Below are positions 47,206 to 59,093 of a stretch of 64,000 nucleotides of DNA, in pieces. The notes below the pieces were generated by a model. The model worked only from the letters and a program-made list of their open reading frames with translations. It made no database searches and was not told the DNA's origin. The translations under genes and the position numbers were made by a program. The stretch is from Kitagawia praeruptora (lineage: Eukaryota > Streptophyta > Magnoliopsida > Apiales > Apiaceae), in assembly GCA_037693485.1 (NCBI GenBank), contig CM075345.1:117233501-117297500 (forward strand), written 5' to 3'. How positions within the stretch are numbered: the stretch's first letter is position 1; the number at the start of each line of letters is the position of its first letter.

Positions 47206-50200
47206 TAAGAAAAAGTGGCAAATTTTATTCAGAATGAAGAACTACACATGATTGAAGGAAAAACACAAAGTTTTAATAGATAAACTTTTATTTAATTGAA
47301 GTGCACAGACTGATTCTTATGTCATATCAACTCTGGGGGTAATTTGTCACAGTAATTATCTGCAAAGGTATGAATTTTGGGACATGTATAGCACTGCATG
47401 ATCCTGTGGTTCTTTTACATTGCTTTTCATTGGAAAATTCTTAAATGTACAGTGTAAGTTAATGATTACAGCATTAGATGTTGCGGTCAGTCAGATGGCA
47501 ACTTCTAGCAATAGTTAGATTATGAGATTAGTGGTCTGTAGATAGATATCTTATATGCTAATGGTATTATTGTGACAAAGTCTAAAGAACTCGTAAAAGA
47601 GTGCAATTAAAACTGAAGAGCACATGCGGCCATGTTCTTACCCAATGTGTAGTGTGTATATATATATATCTACTTACAGGCCATTTCAATAGTTTATTAG
47701 TGCATTAGTGTATTGTCTCCATAAATAATTAAGCTGACCATGTGGTTTGTTTTGTTCAGATAGTGTTTTTGACATTTAATAGAGAGTGTCGCTGAAGGCC
47801 AGGCAATTTCTGAATTTGAGGATACTACAGAAGTAGAATTAAGTTCAAACGAAACTGATGCTGCTAAGACATTGCACAGAAACAATGAGTTATTGTCCCA
47901 GCAGGTTGTGCCTTTAACATCCATATCTAGTACAAGGTTTGCATTTCTTGTCAAAGATTTTTAAATAGGTTGTATATTATTTATTTTGCGTATTTGTGCA
48001 AGCTATATCTGGCACTTGTTGTACTTACACATTATGGGAATTTTGTCTGTTTTGACTCCAATTTGGTATAAGTATAACTGTTTGATCCATCGGTAGCAAG
48101 TGGCACTTCTAAATATTTAAAAATTTAGGATCACGTTTGGCATCATTGATGCTTAAACATGGATTATTTGAATTCGAACTTTGGTTAAACCATTTTTAAT
48201 TTGCTTTGAGGTGGAAGTTACTTTATCGTCCAATATATTAGAAAAATGGCAAAATGAGATATAACTTCTGTTTGCATTATTATAGGCTTTAAGTTCTATT
48301 CTCCCGTATTCTTACTTGTTCACTGGAATTTATTCCAAGAAAGTTCGGATGACAGATTCAGCATCTCATATGAGTATATGACATCTAATCTTTTTAGATC
48401 TACTCTTGTTTAGGTATGTGTATCATTTTTAAATTACTAGTCGTAAAATAGCAACTTATTTTCCCTTGCAGGGAGGATTGTTTTTCCAGATGATGGTCTA
48501 TTAAGTGCTGACTACAGTGATGATTCAGACATTGAGGTTGTTAATTTATAATTTTTAGCACATATACTATATATTCAGTCATTTTACTTTCTTTTCACAT
48601 AAAGATTCCTCATGTTATGTACCTTCGTAAAACAGACCAGAAAAAAGGAGAATAAAGTTGACTTTAGCCGTCTCAAGTTCATGCTGGTCCTGTTCATTTT
48701 AATAAATATTTGGTTTACTTTTTTATGAACTCTTGGCTTTCACAACTAATAATGGTGTTATCTTTCATGTTATTAGCATCAGGAGTTAGAGTTGCCTGTG
48801 TTGAAGCAAACATATTGAGAAGCATAAGGTATTTTCATATACTTGGTGTGAAAATAGATCAGTCAACCTCATCAGGCAGCCATAGGCACAAACATACACA
48901 AACTTTACTGCCTTTTGTTATGTACATTTTTGATATACTGCGACTCCTTGTATAAAGCCTCCTACTAAGTGAAAGAAAAAGTTGAGCAAAAAGAGTACAA
49001 AATGGTAATGTGGTATTGTGGTGGGTGAACTAAACTATAATTTACAGTTATAACTTATATTGTTGCAAAAGAAAGTGCCATGTTGTAACTAATGCAAGAA
49101 GGTTGCAACTCATAGGGGTTGTCTTAGTTCTTGTGTTAGACTTAAAAATTGGTATTATTTTTGCATGGCATCAAGAACAAAATTTCTGGCTATCTTTAGA
49201 AGAATGTGGTTATCCAATGTGTGTAAAATTTGTTTCTCATTTGCCGATATGGATCAGAGCGATAATTGATATTCTCTATAGAAGTGACTCAATTACTCAT
49301 TTGAACTTCATATTACCGACTGTTTTGTATAATTATGTGTAAAAATGAAATCAATTGCTTCCTTGCAATCGTTGACTTTTACCCATCTGCTGAGAGTTAA
49401 GCACAAGGCTCATCGAGATGGAAGCATTACATGTTATTGTGACTAAATAGAGCATGCCTGTTAAGTTCATTTTCTGAAGCTACAAGTTTCAGGTGATAGG
49501 TTACTAAATTGAGTTGTTCTGATCTAATGTATAAGATCTACAATTTTATTGTCTGAAACAATGCAAAACTTTGGTTTGAGATTTTCTTTATTGTTGCAAA
49601 ATATGTGACGTGACTGTACATCCAAGTGGGTGTACAAGTTCTGGCCTCCTGGGTTAGTCGTAAGAATAAGATTGGATAATTCAAGCTGTTCTCACGAGTC
49701 AGATGAGGCTTTTTGGGTGAGCATGTAGCAGTCTATGAGGACCTAAGTTGTTTATGAGCCAGTGAATCCAAGTTCATTTTAAACTGAACTTTCAATTTTG
49801 AATTGGCTTGCTTTAGTTTGCACTTAAGGTTATGGATTACCTGGGTGACTTTTACTTGTTGGATCCTGGATGAATATATTTAAAGGAACATCTGGGGATG
49901 CTAGTAAAAGGAACTTGGAAATGTTGTTTGCTTCAAGTGATCTGGAAAAGGGAATTTGTGATGTGTTAACTTTGTTTGAATCATTAACTAACTACAGATA
50001 TGTAAGAAATAGACCGGTCCTTTAAGAAATGTACATGTTCAAGAACGATAGTATATATATCATGGTCGAGGGAATAAAAGCTTTCTGATATTTCTGATGT
50101 ATTTTCTTATATTTATCATACTTAGTGTAAGCTAATCCAAAATGTTATATATGTACTATAACATTTGTAGCAAGTCTGCTACGTTATTAGATTTACGGGG

Positions 50201-51025
50201 ACTAAGACACCTGGATCCTCTGATCATGACTTGTTTATTATGTAGAACATTATTTAATCAGTTTCTTCTTCGTATTGTCAAGCTTGCACTGTATGTAATG
50301 CAAAGCCGAGCAGAAAAAGAGAGAAGCACAGCACAAAAGCTTGTTTCAGACCAAGATTCAGAGCTACAGGCAGCGGAACAAACCCTTGTTGGACTACAAG
50401 AGGTCATTTATCTACTATATTTGACTTGTAGAATTTCTTGTTCCATAATAAATCATATATAATATCACATCCATAATAAATCTTATAATGATGTTTCAAG
50501 CATGTTTGTTTACTATGTCTGGTGTGTGTATTTATTATAGTTTTCTTGATGAAGAAAATATATATGGGCTTATATATTGAGTATTACATTAGGAATTCTT
50601 GTAGGTTTGATGGACTTGTATAAGTAGCAGAAGTTTCTGAAATAATGGTAGCCATGGTATGTCCATAGGTGGTAGATCTGAGCTCCTTGTTTAAGTTGTT
50701 TAGTTGACCCTGGTCAGATGCTGGCAAGGTCCTTGTTTGTCTTCATGTCATTGAGGATTGGAAACATTCCGCATGCCCCACCACCACCCGGACAATAGAA
50801 AATGAGGGAAAAGGAGCCGATGTACAGGGGAAGAGGTATCCCCCTCCACTCTCCAGTGGAAAAAGATTTTCAGAACACGACATTCTTCAGTAGCACATAT
50901 AGCAGAAAAGTCTAAGTAAATGATAAATGACATAAACTGATCATCAATGATGAAAATCTCCCACAAAACGAAATTGTTAGATGGGATGAAAGACAAAAAA
51001 TTGGTTTTGCAAGTTAATTTAGCTA
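47206..51025 (+). pseudogene. Truncated duplicate of the PTST-like gene (exons 4-9 region), decayed
   Basis: The order of 8985-14790 is repeated here at roughly 90% identity by eye, introns included, so this is a DNA duplication and not a retrocopy. Remnants: exon 4 end (47206-47257, donor GT changed to GA), exon 5 (47760-47936, a one-base loss giving stop codons after DSVFDI), exon 6 (48472-48536, two bases lost after 'tttttcca'), exon 7 (about 48637-48687), exon 8 (about 48778, shortened) and exon 9 (about 50284-50403, frame still open). Exons 1-3 are absent. The part of intron 9, exon 10 (start of CBM48) and intron 10 matching 12110-14185 is missing, and exons 11-12 are not included. It cannot make a glycan-binding protein. 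Confidence 0.9.
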
Positions 51026-51058
51026 ATTTTTGTTGCTTGCTATATATATATATATATA

Positions 51059-51420
51059 GGCTAGCGTTCAAATAGAAACCAATCTTAGAATAGAAACTAG
51101 AAACCTATACTAAATAAATTATATTTCATTTATTTTAATGGCCCCGCTAGGGGCACGTTCACAAAAAACTTATAAAATTCTTGGCTCTATTCCACAAAAA
51201 TATATATAAAAAAAATTTAAAAAAGGTACTGTTCACGTGCCACGTCATCACGTGAACAGTAACTTTTTTTTTTTTAATTTTTTTGTTGAATAGAGCCAAT
51301 AATTAAACATTTTTTTGTATTGGGATACCCCTAATTTGGTCATTAGATTGGATTAGCTTGAAATATTTAATTTAGGTTTAGTTTCTAGTTTTTATTCTAA
51401 GTTAGTTTCTATTAGAAGGC
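51059..51420. mobile_element. TIR element A of the (TA)n-associated group
   Basis: The left end GCGTTCAAATAGAAACC matches the inverted right end (GGTTTAGTTTC... TTTCTATTAGAAGGC) over about 40 bp with gaps. It follows a (TA)n tract (51040-51058). The centre holds 'ggccccgctaggggcacgtt'. No ORF. Confidence 0.7.
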
Positions 51421-51789
51421 TTTTGCTCAAATACAAACCACTCTTAAAATGAGAACTACAAACCAACACAAAATATATTATATTTCATTTATTCTAAGGG
51501 CCCCGCCAGGGGTACCTTCACAAAAAAGTCTTATAATTCAACCCTCTATCCATTCATCAAAAAAAATAAAAAAAATAATTTTTTTTTAAAAAAAACTGCT
51601 GCCACATCATCATTTTTTTAAAAAAAAAATTATTATTATTATTATTTTTTTCAATGAATGGATAGAGGGTAGAATTATAAGATTTTTTCGTATTGGGGTA
51701 CCCCTAGTTTGGTCATTAGATTAGCTTAAATGTTGGATTGGAATTTGGTTTTTAGGTTTGTATTCTAAGTAAGTTTGTATTGGAGTAGC

Positions 51790-51791
<2 letters not shown>
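51421..51791. mobile_element. TIR element B of the (TA)n-associated group
   Basis: It starts GCTCAAATACAAACCACTC (from 51425) and ends with the inverse AAGTTTGTATTGGAGTAGCC. It is immediately followed by about 58 bp of (TA)n. Its centre has 'ggccccgccaggggtacctt', parallel to element A. There is no (TA)n between A and B. Confidence 0.7.

Positions 51792-51850
<59 letters not shown>
51792..51850. repeat. (TA)n microsatellite between elements B and C
   Basis: An uninterrupted TA tract of about 59 bp. Confidence 0.95.
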
Positions 51851-51852
<2 letters not shown>

Positions 51853-53268
51853 CAAGTGCTCAAATGAGACCCCCCTTATTCTGAGAACCGAGAGCTTTCC
51901 ATTTTGTACTATATTGCTTAATCTGGACCACACAAATCTAATCTAATTATATTAATACCCATACCCACCCTGTTAATTTCCCCCCCCACCCCCAACCCCA
52001 ACCCCAACCCCCCTCCACCTCCACCGCCACCGCCACCGCCACCCCCACCCCCACTGTCACCGCCACCGGTCATCTTCTCAGGCGAACAGCACCACCTCCT
52101 CTTCCTTTTCGACGTCTGGCCCCGCAGGGGCACCGTCTTCATTTCCCATATATCTCTCTGTCTCTCTATGTCTGTCCTCATCTCTCTCTCTTCCATCTCC
52201 GACCAATTCTCTCTACCTCTCTCTCTTCTCTCTCTTTCTCTCTCTCCCTCTCTCTCCTTGTAATATTAAACTTTATCATTTTAAAAGCTCGATATTGAAA
52301 CACCCTTCCTCTATGGCTTAAATGTTTTGACTAGGCTGTATAGGCTAGGGAAATGGTGACGATGACTCAGATCTGGTGAATTTGATACTATTACGAAATT
52401 AAATCTGATTTTTTTAATGATTTTGTGCCCAGAATTTTTGGTGATTTGGGTGTAAAATTAGTGATTTGCCTTTAAATTCTGGATCAAAATTTTAGTTTGG
52501 TCATTCTGTAGCTATTGGTGGTGACTGTGATATGAAATATTGGTGATTTGTATTGATTTTTTTGGTGGTTTGCTTTGAATTTTCGGTGATTTGGTGGTGG
52601 TGGTGGCGACCAGAGATGGTTTGCTTTTAATTTTTTGATGATTTGTTTTGAATTTTCGGTGATTTGCTTTGAATTTTTTGTGATTTTTGACCAAAAATTG
52701 GTGATTCTGTGGGTGATAGGAGTGGTGGTGATTTGGAGATATGTGGTTTGTGGTGTGGTGGTTTGGGGAGTGATGGTGGTTATGGAGTGATGGTAATTTT
52801 TTTAGTGATTTTCTTTGCAAACTCTCATACTACATGTTGTACAATTTCCCGAAAATATGAGTGAGTTCTACTGGGTCTTCCAGGCAAGGCAATCTACGAA
52901 ATCTCACTTTGTTTTTCTGGACTACCTTGAGAGCTGATTTTGTTCTGGATTGTCCCTATTTAGTTAACCTGGAAATCAATTACTACACAAATAAAATGAG
53001 CAAGAGTATTATAACTAGAAAATTTTTGTTGCACGCGCCATTGATCGAGGAGAACGTTTTGGCAGGAGGATAGTTGTGCGGAGTGATTAGAGATTGGTGA
53101 TGGGTGGATGGCTGGTAGTGAACGGGAATATAATATTTACTACCAGATGCTGGCAGTGAAGAACGGGGAAAGGAGGAAAGGGATGCGCGAACCTTTTGTT
53201 TATTGGGCTTTTTTAGGAGGCCCAATGTGCAGTTCTCAATATAAGAGGGGTCTCATTTGAGTAGCCCC
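51851..53268. mobile_element. TIR element C of the (TA)n-associated group, about 1.4 kb
   Basis: The left end GTGCTCAAATGAGACCCCCC and the right inverse GGGGTCTCATTTGAGTAGCC pair over about 30 bp. (TA)n lies on both sides (51792-51850 and 53269-53291). Near 52118 is 'ggccccgcaggggcacc', shared with A and B. The interior has C-rich (51980-52070), CT-rich (52150-52260) and TGG/GATTTG-rich (52500-52800) tracts. A short open stretch at 52885-53070 reads RNLTLFFWTTLRADFVLDCP and might be a captured leucine-rich-repeat piece, with low certainty. Confidence 0.7.
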
Positions 53269-53291
53269 ATATATATATATATATATATATA

Positions 53292-53345
53292 GGAGGAGGT
53301 TCAAGAGAGAACCCTTCTTAGCAAGAGAACCAGAAGACCCCCATC
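53292..53345. mobile_element. Left end of a further related element (D)
   Basis: After (TA)n, 'ggaggaggttcaagagagaa' then 'cccttcttagcaagagaacc' repeats the layout of the C terminus (tract, then 'tCAA.nGAGA.CCC', then 'GAGAACC'). The right end was not located, so its extent is unknown. It may include the ATAD3 fragment. Confidence 0.45.
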
Positions 53346-53689
53346 ATCACCATCGATTTAATTTTAATCATGTGGCTTAGATTCTGTATAGATATACTAG
53401 TATATTACTTGTTTTATAGTACAAGGGTAGTATTTGATTAAAGAAAAATATATTACTGACATACGTATATCATTAAATTCATTACCATGTTTCTAAAGAT
53501 ATGATTAAATATGTTCTATTGTAATTTATACACTTTCCATATAACAGTTATCAATTTATATCATGTAACCGATTCATTGAATATTTATTAATTTTGATTA
53601 AGAATCATGACAATATCAGTTCAAACTTTATCATCCATATATTTGATTTTTTTTAATATGCATATTCTCTTGAATATAGAACTTTCATC

Positions 53690-53882
53690 TTTCATCTTAT
53701 ATCTTTCATCTTCCCCAGGCAAAGGAAATTCTAGGACTTCATCAATACGATCAGCAACTGCTGAATCAAGATCGCCAGGACGGTTTGTTGCCAGTGCAAG
53801 GACTATGCCTTTTGACTGATCACCAGTGCGGAAAAGGAAGGCATTGAGTGCACTTATCTGAGCTTCACTCATATATTTTTCT
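53690..53882 (-). pseudogene. ATAD3-like AAA-ATPase gene fragment
   Basis: On the minus strand from about 53880: a stop, then EKYMSEAQISALNAFLFRTG, DQSKGIVLALATNRPGDLDS, AVADRIDEVLEFPLPGEDER. This is the part of ATAD3-family AAA+ ATPases running from after Walker B through sensor 1 (LATNRP) and the arginine-finger region (DRIDE). Only about 60 codons match. Walker A, Walker B and the N-terminal half are absent, and similarity ends after GEDER. ATAD3 proteins act in mitochondrial inner membrane/nucleoid organisation; this copy cannot. It is probably a captured or duplicated exon. Confidence 0.8.
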
Positions 53883-55704
53883 TATTTGACATGCTGCATA
53901 ACAAAATAAAATCAACTCAAATCACCGTTGATGATATGTTAGTCATTATCATGTACCATATGTCAATCTTGTCTTTTTGTTACACTACAAAAATGTGGTT
54001 TTCAGAATCTTTCAGTGGACAAAAAACAAGGAAGCCAACTTAGTACGTTTACATCAATAAAAAGTGTTCTCATGGAGAACGAATCAGGATTAACATCAAA
54101 TTAGAGAAAACTTTTAGTTTTGCGTGTTCTTCATGTTGTTCTTTGTGGTGTTCTGGAAAGTGTTCTTGATAGCAGATTAATTTAATAAACACAATCCATT
54201 GATTACCCATCGTGTTTCTCCATTGTTGCTTGATCTGCTTCTTTTTCTTTAACTGTTATTCCAATAAAATTCCATCCAATATGTAAGGTTTATGAGTCAT
54301 CTCATAAAAAAGCAAATGTAATGATTAGTAATGAAAATAAACTACTTAATAATGTTGTTACAAGGAAATAATATTTATTAATTTCTTCCTTGTTTAGAGT
54401 AATATTGGTGTGAGATGATTATCGCTCTTTCCATGTTTAGAGTAATATAAAATTTATTTCCAATTTCTTGAAGTAAGGCAAGGTTCTCTAACGTGTTTGG
54501 CAAATATAAATTGGTTTTAAATGTTTTAGTACGTTTGAATAACACATTGTATGGAATCTTAGATTGAAATCTTACAAAACATTGAATGGAATCTTAGATT
54601 GAAATCTTAAAAATTATATTTAAAAAACCCAAAAAGGAAATAAAAGATCGTAATGTTAACACTAGAAAAGATATAACAACTAATATATCAATGTGCAACA
54701 CCTAAGGTAGGATAATCTTACTCATAAAATAATTAAAATATGGATCGAAAACACTTAATCCAAAACAATTAATGGAATATTAGACCGAAAACTAAAATAT
54801 GGTTTTTAAAATATCCAAAAAGGTCAAAAAAATTAAAGGATTCCTAAAAATAAATTAATATTAACACTAAAATAAATAATAACAAATTATACATCAATTG
54901 GCAACACCTAGGAGAATCTTGCAATTTATAAATATTTTGAGAAAAAAATTAGAGGAGGAAATAGAATAATTAATACGTTATTACAAAACTCTAAGTGGAA
55001 TCTTGGACTGAAAAAATAAAAATTAATTTAAAAAATATACTAAAATGTAAATAAAAATCAAAGAATCTTAAAAATAAATAAATATCAGGATCATAAAAAA
55101 TAATACCAAATAATTTATCAACGTTTTAAAAATAAATAAATATAAAGATCATAAAAATTATCATTTTGAGATTCTCTTATTATAAGATTATGTGAAACAC
55201 TTAATATATCAATGTGCAATACCTAGTGAAATCTTTCAATAAAAGATGTACAATACCTAATGGAATCTTAAATGAAAAAAAATACGGAGTATATTAGTAT
55301 GCAATATGAAATCTTGCAATGAAAGATTCTTAAGAAAACATACTAAAAGGTAAATGAAAATCAAAAAATCTTAAAAATAAATATTCGTATCTTAAAAAGT
55401 AATACCAAATAATTTATCAACGTGCTAGGTAAGGTCATCTTACTCATAATTTTTTGATAATAAAAGTTTGTGGTTAAAATAAATAATTAATGTGTGGATC
55501 CAAAACACTTACTTGAATCTTAGTCTAAAAACTTAAGTATTGATTTTAAAAATATCCAAAAAGGTAAAAATAAAAATAAAAGACTCATAAAAATAAATAA
55601 TTTAGAATAAATGAAAAAATAATATATTAATGTGCAATTTAGATATTTTTTAGATATTAATTTAGAATAATTTAGATATTTTTTAGATTTATTTAGATTT
55701 TATT
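53883..55704. other. AT-rich intergenic DNA
   Basis: No gene. Words such as 'tggaatcttagattgaaatctta' recur (54550-54610), as do 'aatacctaatggaatctt' variants near 55210-55270. These are fragments of the repeat family that dominates 55705-57925. Confidence 0.45.
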
Positions 55705-57925
55705 GTTTTGAAACACGTAAGAGAATCTTGGTGCATTTAATAATATTTTTACATGTAACTTAATTTAAAAGAAATGTATAAATTTTCTTTTGAAAAATGT
55801 AAATATATACAAATATTGTGTAATACACCAAGATTCTATTAGGTATTTTTTAGATTTATTTAGATTTTATTGATTGGGAACACGGATTTTGATGTATTAC
55901 ATAATATTTTTATTTGTAACTTAATTTTTAAAAAAATTGCATAATTATTTTTTTTAAATATATAGAACTATTATGTAATACCGAGATTCTCTTAGATGTT
56001 TTTTTAGTTACTTGAAATCATAATATTACTTTATCAAGTATTTATATTAAGATTCGTTTAAATAGTTTATTGATCTAAAATAAGTTTTGGATATAGTTAT
56101 GTGCAAGTACAACGTTATAAATAATTTCTGGAACATTTAAGTATATTTTTTCAAAATTTTAAACATGAGATAATGGAGAATAAATTTTAAATGATATATT
56201 GAAACACACAATAGAAACTTGGTATATTCGATGATATTTTTATACATGACTTAATTTTAAAATAAAAGGTTTAATTTTTTTTAAAAAATGAAATATATAA
56301 AAATATTATGTAATACACCAAGATTTTCTTATGTGTCTTTTTAATTATTTTAAAATTGTAATATTATTTTATTACATATTTAAATTTAGATTCTACTAAA
56401 TAGTTTATTGGTATAAAATAAGTTTCGATATATTTATGTACAAGTAGAGCACTATAAATAATTTATCCAACATTTAAGAAAATTTAAATAATATTTTTCC
56501 AAATTAAAATTCAATTTTTATAGCATGCCTTTTAAAATAATTCTCGAAGGAATCTCAAAAATATAATAAAAGTAAATAAATTGATATATTGATTTGAAAC
56601 GCGTAAGAAATTTAATTTTTCTAGCACGTCTTTTGAAACAATTCTCAAAGGAATATAAAAAAGATAGTAAATAATTGATATATTGATTTGAAACACGTAA
56701 GAGAATCTTGGTGCATTTTATATTATTTCTACATGTAACTTAATTTTAAAAGAATCGTGTAAATTTTCTTTTGAAAATATAGATATATACAAATATTGTG
56801 TAATACACCAAGATTCTCTTAGATATTTTTTAAATTTATTTAGATTTTATTGATTTGGAACACGAATTTTGATGTATTACATAATATTTTTATATATAAT
56901 TTAATTTTTAAAAAAATTGCATTTTTTTAAAAAATATACTATTATGTAATAACGAGATTCTCTTAGGTGTTTTTCAAATTACTTGAAATCATAATATTAC
57001 TTTATCGAAGTATTTATATTAAGCTTCGTTTAAATAGTTTATTGATCTAAAATAAGTTTTGGATATGGTTATGTGAAAGTACAACGTTGTAAATAATTTA
57101 TGGATAATTTAAAAATATTTTTCGAATTCTAGAACTTGAGATAATGGAGAATAAATTTTAAATGATACATTGAAACATGCAATAGAACTGACTCAAAACT
57201 TTCAGTTGGATCATCCAACTCAAAAAGTTTTCAATCAGGTCACTTAACAAATAAGAACTTTCAATTAGGTCATTAAACACGTTGTCATTAAACACGTTAA
57301 AATCAAGTCATTTAACGTGTTTTTATTTGTTAAGTGACTGGACTGAAAGTTTTTATTTGTTAAGTGACCTGATTGAAAGTTTTTTGAGTTGGATGACCCA
57401 ACTGAAAGTTTCCAATCATGAGTGACCTAACTGCCATTTAACCCCAATAGAAACTTGGTATATTTGATGATATTTTTATATATAACTTAATTTTAAAAGA
57501 AAGGTTTAGTTTTTTTTTAAAAAAAATGAAATACATAAAAATATTATGTAATACACCAAGATTTTCTTAGGAGTTTTGTTAATTATTTTAAAATTGTAAT
57601 ATTATTTTATTAGATATTTAAATTTAGATTCTACTAAATGTTTTATTGGTATAAAATAAGTTTCAGTATAGTTATGTACAAGTATAGCACTATAAATTAA
57701 TTATCCAACATTTAAGAAAATTTAGTAAAAAATTTTCAAATTAAAATTATATTTTTATAACATGTTTTTTAAAACAATTCTCGAAGGAATCTAAAAAGCT
57801 TAATAAAAATAAATAAACTGATATATTGATTTGAAACAAGTAAATAATTCAATTTTTCTAGCACGTCTTTTAAAATAATTCTCAAAGGAATCTCAAAAAG
57901 GTAGTAAATAAATTGATATATTGAT
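55705..57925. repeat. Two-copy tandem duplication, unit about 980 bp
   Basis: Copy 1 (about 55705-56684) and copy 2 (about 56685-57925) share the same order of marks: 'aaacacgtaagagaatcttgg', 'gtgtaatacaccaagattct', 'ttgatgtattacataat', 'caatagaaacttggtat' and 'tagcacgtcttt'. Copy 2 is longer because of the MITE at 57188-57444. Within each copy, 'agaatcttggtg' and 'caccaagattct' stand inverted, giving internal hairpins. Confidence 0.75.
57188..57444. mobile_element. Foldback MITE, 257 bp, with empty site preserved in the neighbouring copy
   Basis: The 8-bp duplication CAATAGAA flanks it (57180-57187 and 57445-57452). The uninterrupted site is present once in tandem copy 1 at 56209-56216. The arms AAACTTTCAGTTGGATCATC and 'gatgacccaactgaaagttt' are inverted, as are 'caggtcacttaac' and 'gttaagtgacctg'. 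The left end lacks the outer 'ggggttaaatggcagttagg' part that the right end has in inverse, so the left terminus is shortened. Confidence 0.8.
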
Positions 57926-57928
57926 TTG

Positions 57929-58915
57929 TGTTATTCCCAGATTACACACTTGTATAATTGTAGAAGGGGGGGGGGGGTTGAATACAATTCTTGATTATTA
58001 TAAATTTCTGATAAAAACCACAGAAATCTATAAGGAAATAATTGCTGAATAAGAAATGGTTCACAAACACATAAAAAATCAGGTGGTTAAATGTACCACC
58101 TGAGACTTTTATTCGAAGAAAACCCTGTGATACAAATGTACACAGCTTCTGTGTTTACAACTCTTTGCTTCTAAAGATATTCAAGAAACCCTAAGCAAAT
58201 GTGTATGTTTTCTTACTTTCTAAAGAGTTGCTACACTTGGTTATATATTCCAAGTTTACAAGTGCTACAGGAATAAGATAATATTAATCTAATTCAAGTT
58301 GACTTGCTACTCCACTCCAAATCCACATGTAGCCGAAAGGTTGTCCTTGTGAACAGATATGTCCCCTGCCCCTTTCTTGTATGTACTGTGTAAATGGAAT
58401 GCTTCTTTCTTCTGTGTTTCCAAAGTATGGCTGCCATATTGCTTTTTATACCTACTATCAACCCATGTGATCTGTCAGTCAAACCTGTCCTTATCAACTG
58501 CTAATTCCTAGCATAGGATAAAGTGACAATGATTATCCGTTGATGTTGTGTCTACTTATCCGTTGATGGTAGTTTGAGCTGTATCCGTTGATCGAGTAGA
58601 TTTGAGTTGTATCCGTTGATAGAGCCCTGTTCTCATCCGTTGATACATTTTCACTTAGACAGAATTACATAGCATAGCTTATTTACAATTGGCTACCCTA
58701 TTCTGCCTATCCATTGATGGTCAACATGACTCTGAATAAAGACACTATCAATTGATAAATAGAGATATTGCAGTATGCTACAAAACCTCATCCGTTGATG
58801 AGCTACCTGTCAACGGATAGAGTTATAAGGTCTTATCCGTTGACAGTTACAAAACTTGACTTATACAATTTTGCTTGAATGTTAAGTTATCATCAACTAC
58901 AACATATTCCTAACA
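57929..58915 (-). repeat. 3' LTR of a Sirevirus-like copia element (minus strand)
   Basis: 987 bp, plus-strand ends TGTTATTCCCAG and TTCCTAACA. On the minus strand it is directly preceded by the purine tract AAATTGGGGGAGAT (58916-58930). It holds a G11 run (57967-57977), a TATA-like CTTGGAATATATAACC (minus, about 58240-58255) and about eight ATCCGTTGAT/C motifs on both strands (58535-58844). The partner LTR lies outside the window, so no target duplication can be tested. Confidence 0.85.
58535..58844. repeat. Cluster of ATCCGTTGAT motifs in the LTR
   Basis: Near-exact copies at 58535, 58558, 58583, 58611, 58635 and 58790, plus ATCCGTTGAC at 58835 and its inverse at 58809, with variants near 58709 and 58747. 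In minus-strand element orientation they lie about 290-600 bp upstream of the TATA-like site. Confidence 0.85.
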
Positions 58916-59093
58916 ATCTCCCCCAATTTATACTTGATGGCTATAAAGCATAAATTCATAACCTTGATGATAACAAAACATTCCTAACGATATATACACA
59001 CTTCAGTATGCAAACATTGTATTAAGCTACAAAAATTAAAAACAGAAAGCTTTAAGAAACTTATCAGAGATGTGCTCCTTTAGATTGAGCAGA

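Noticed and set aside
51918..52820. Gly-rich and His/Ser-rich frames on the minus strand
   Set aside because: They come from C-rich and TGG/GATTTG low-complexity tracts in element C. No family resemblance.
52885..53073. Possible F-box/LRR-like peptide (LRNLTL...DFVLDCPYLVNLEI)
   Set aside because: It is suggestive of leucine-rich-repeat proteins, but too short and diverged to call by eye; noted only within element C.
53981..54010. CACTA-type transposon end ('cactacaaaaatgtgg')
   Set aside because: No inverse 'tttgtagtg' end or 3-bp duplication was found.
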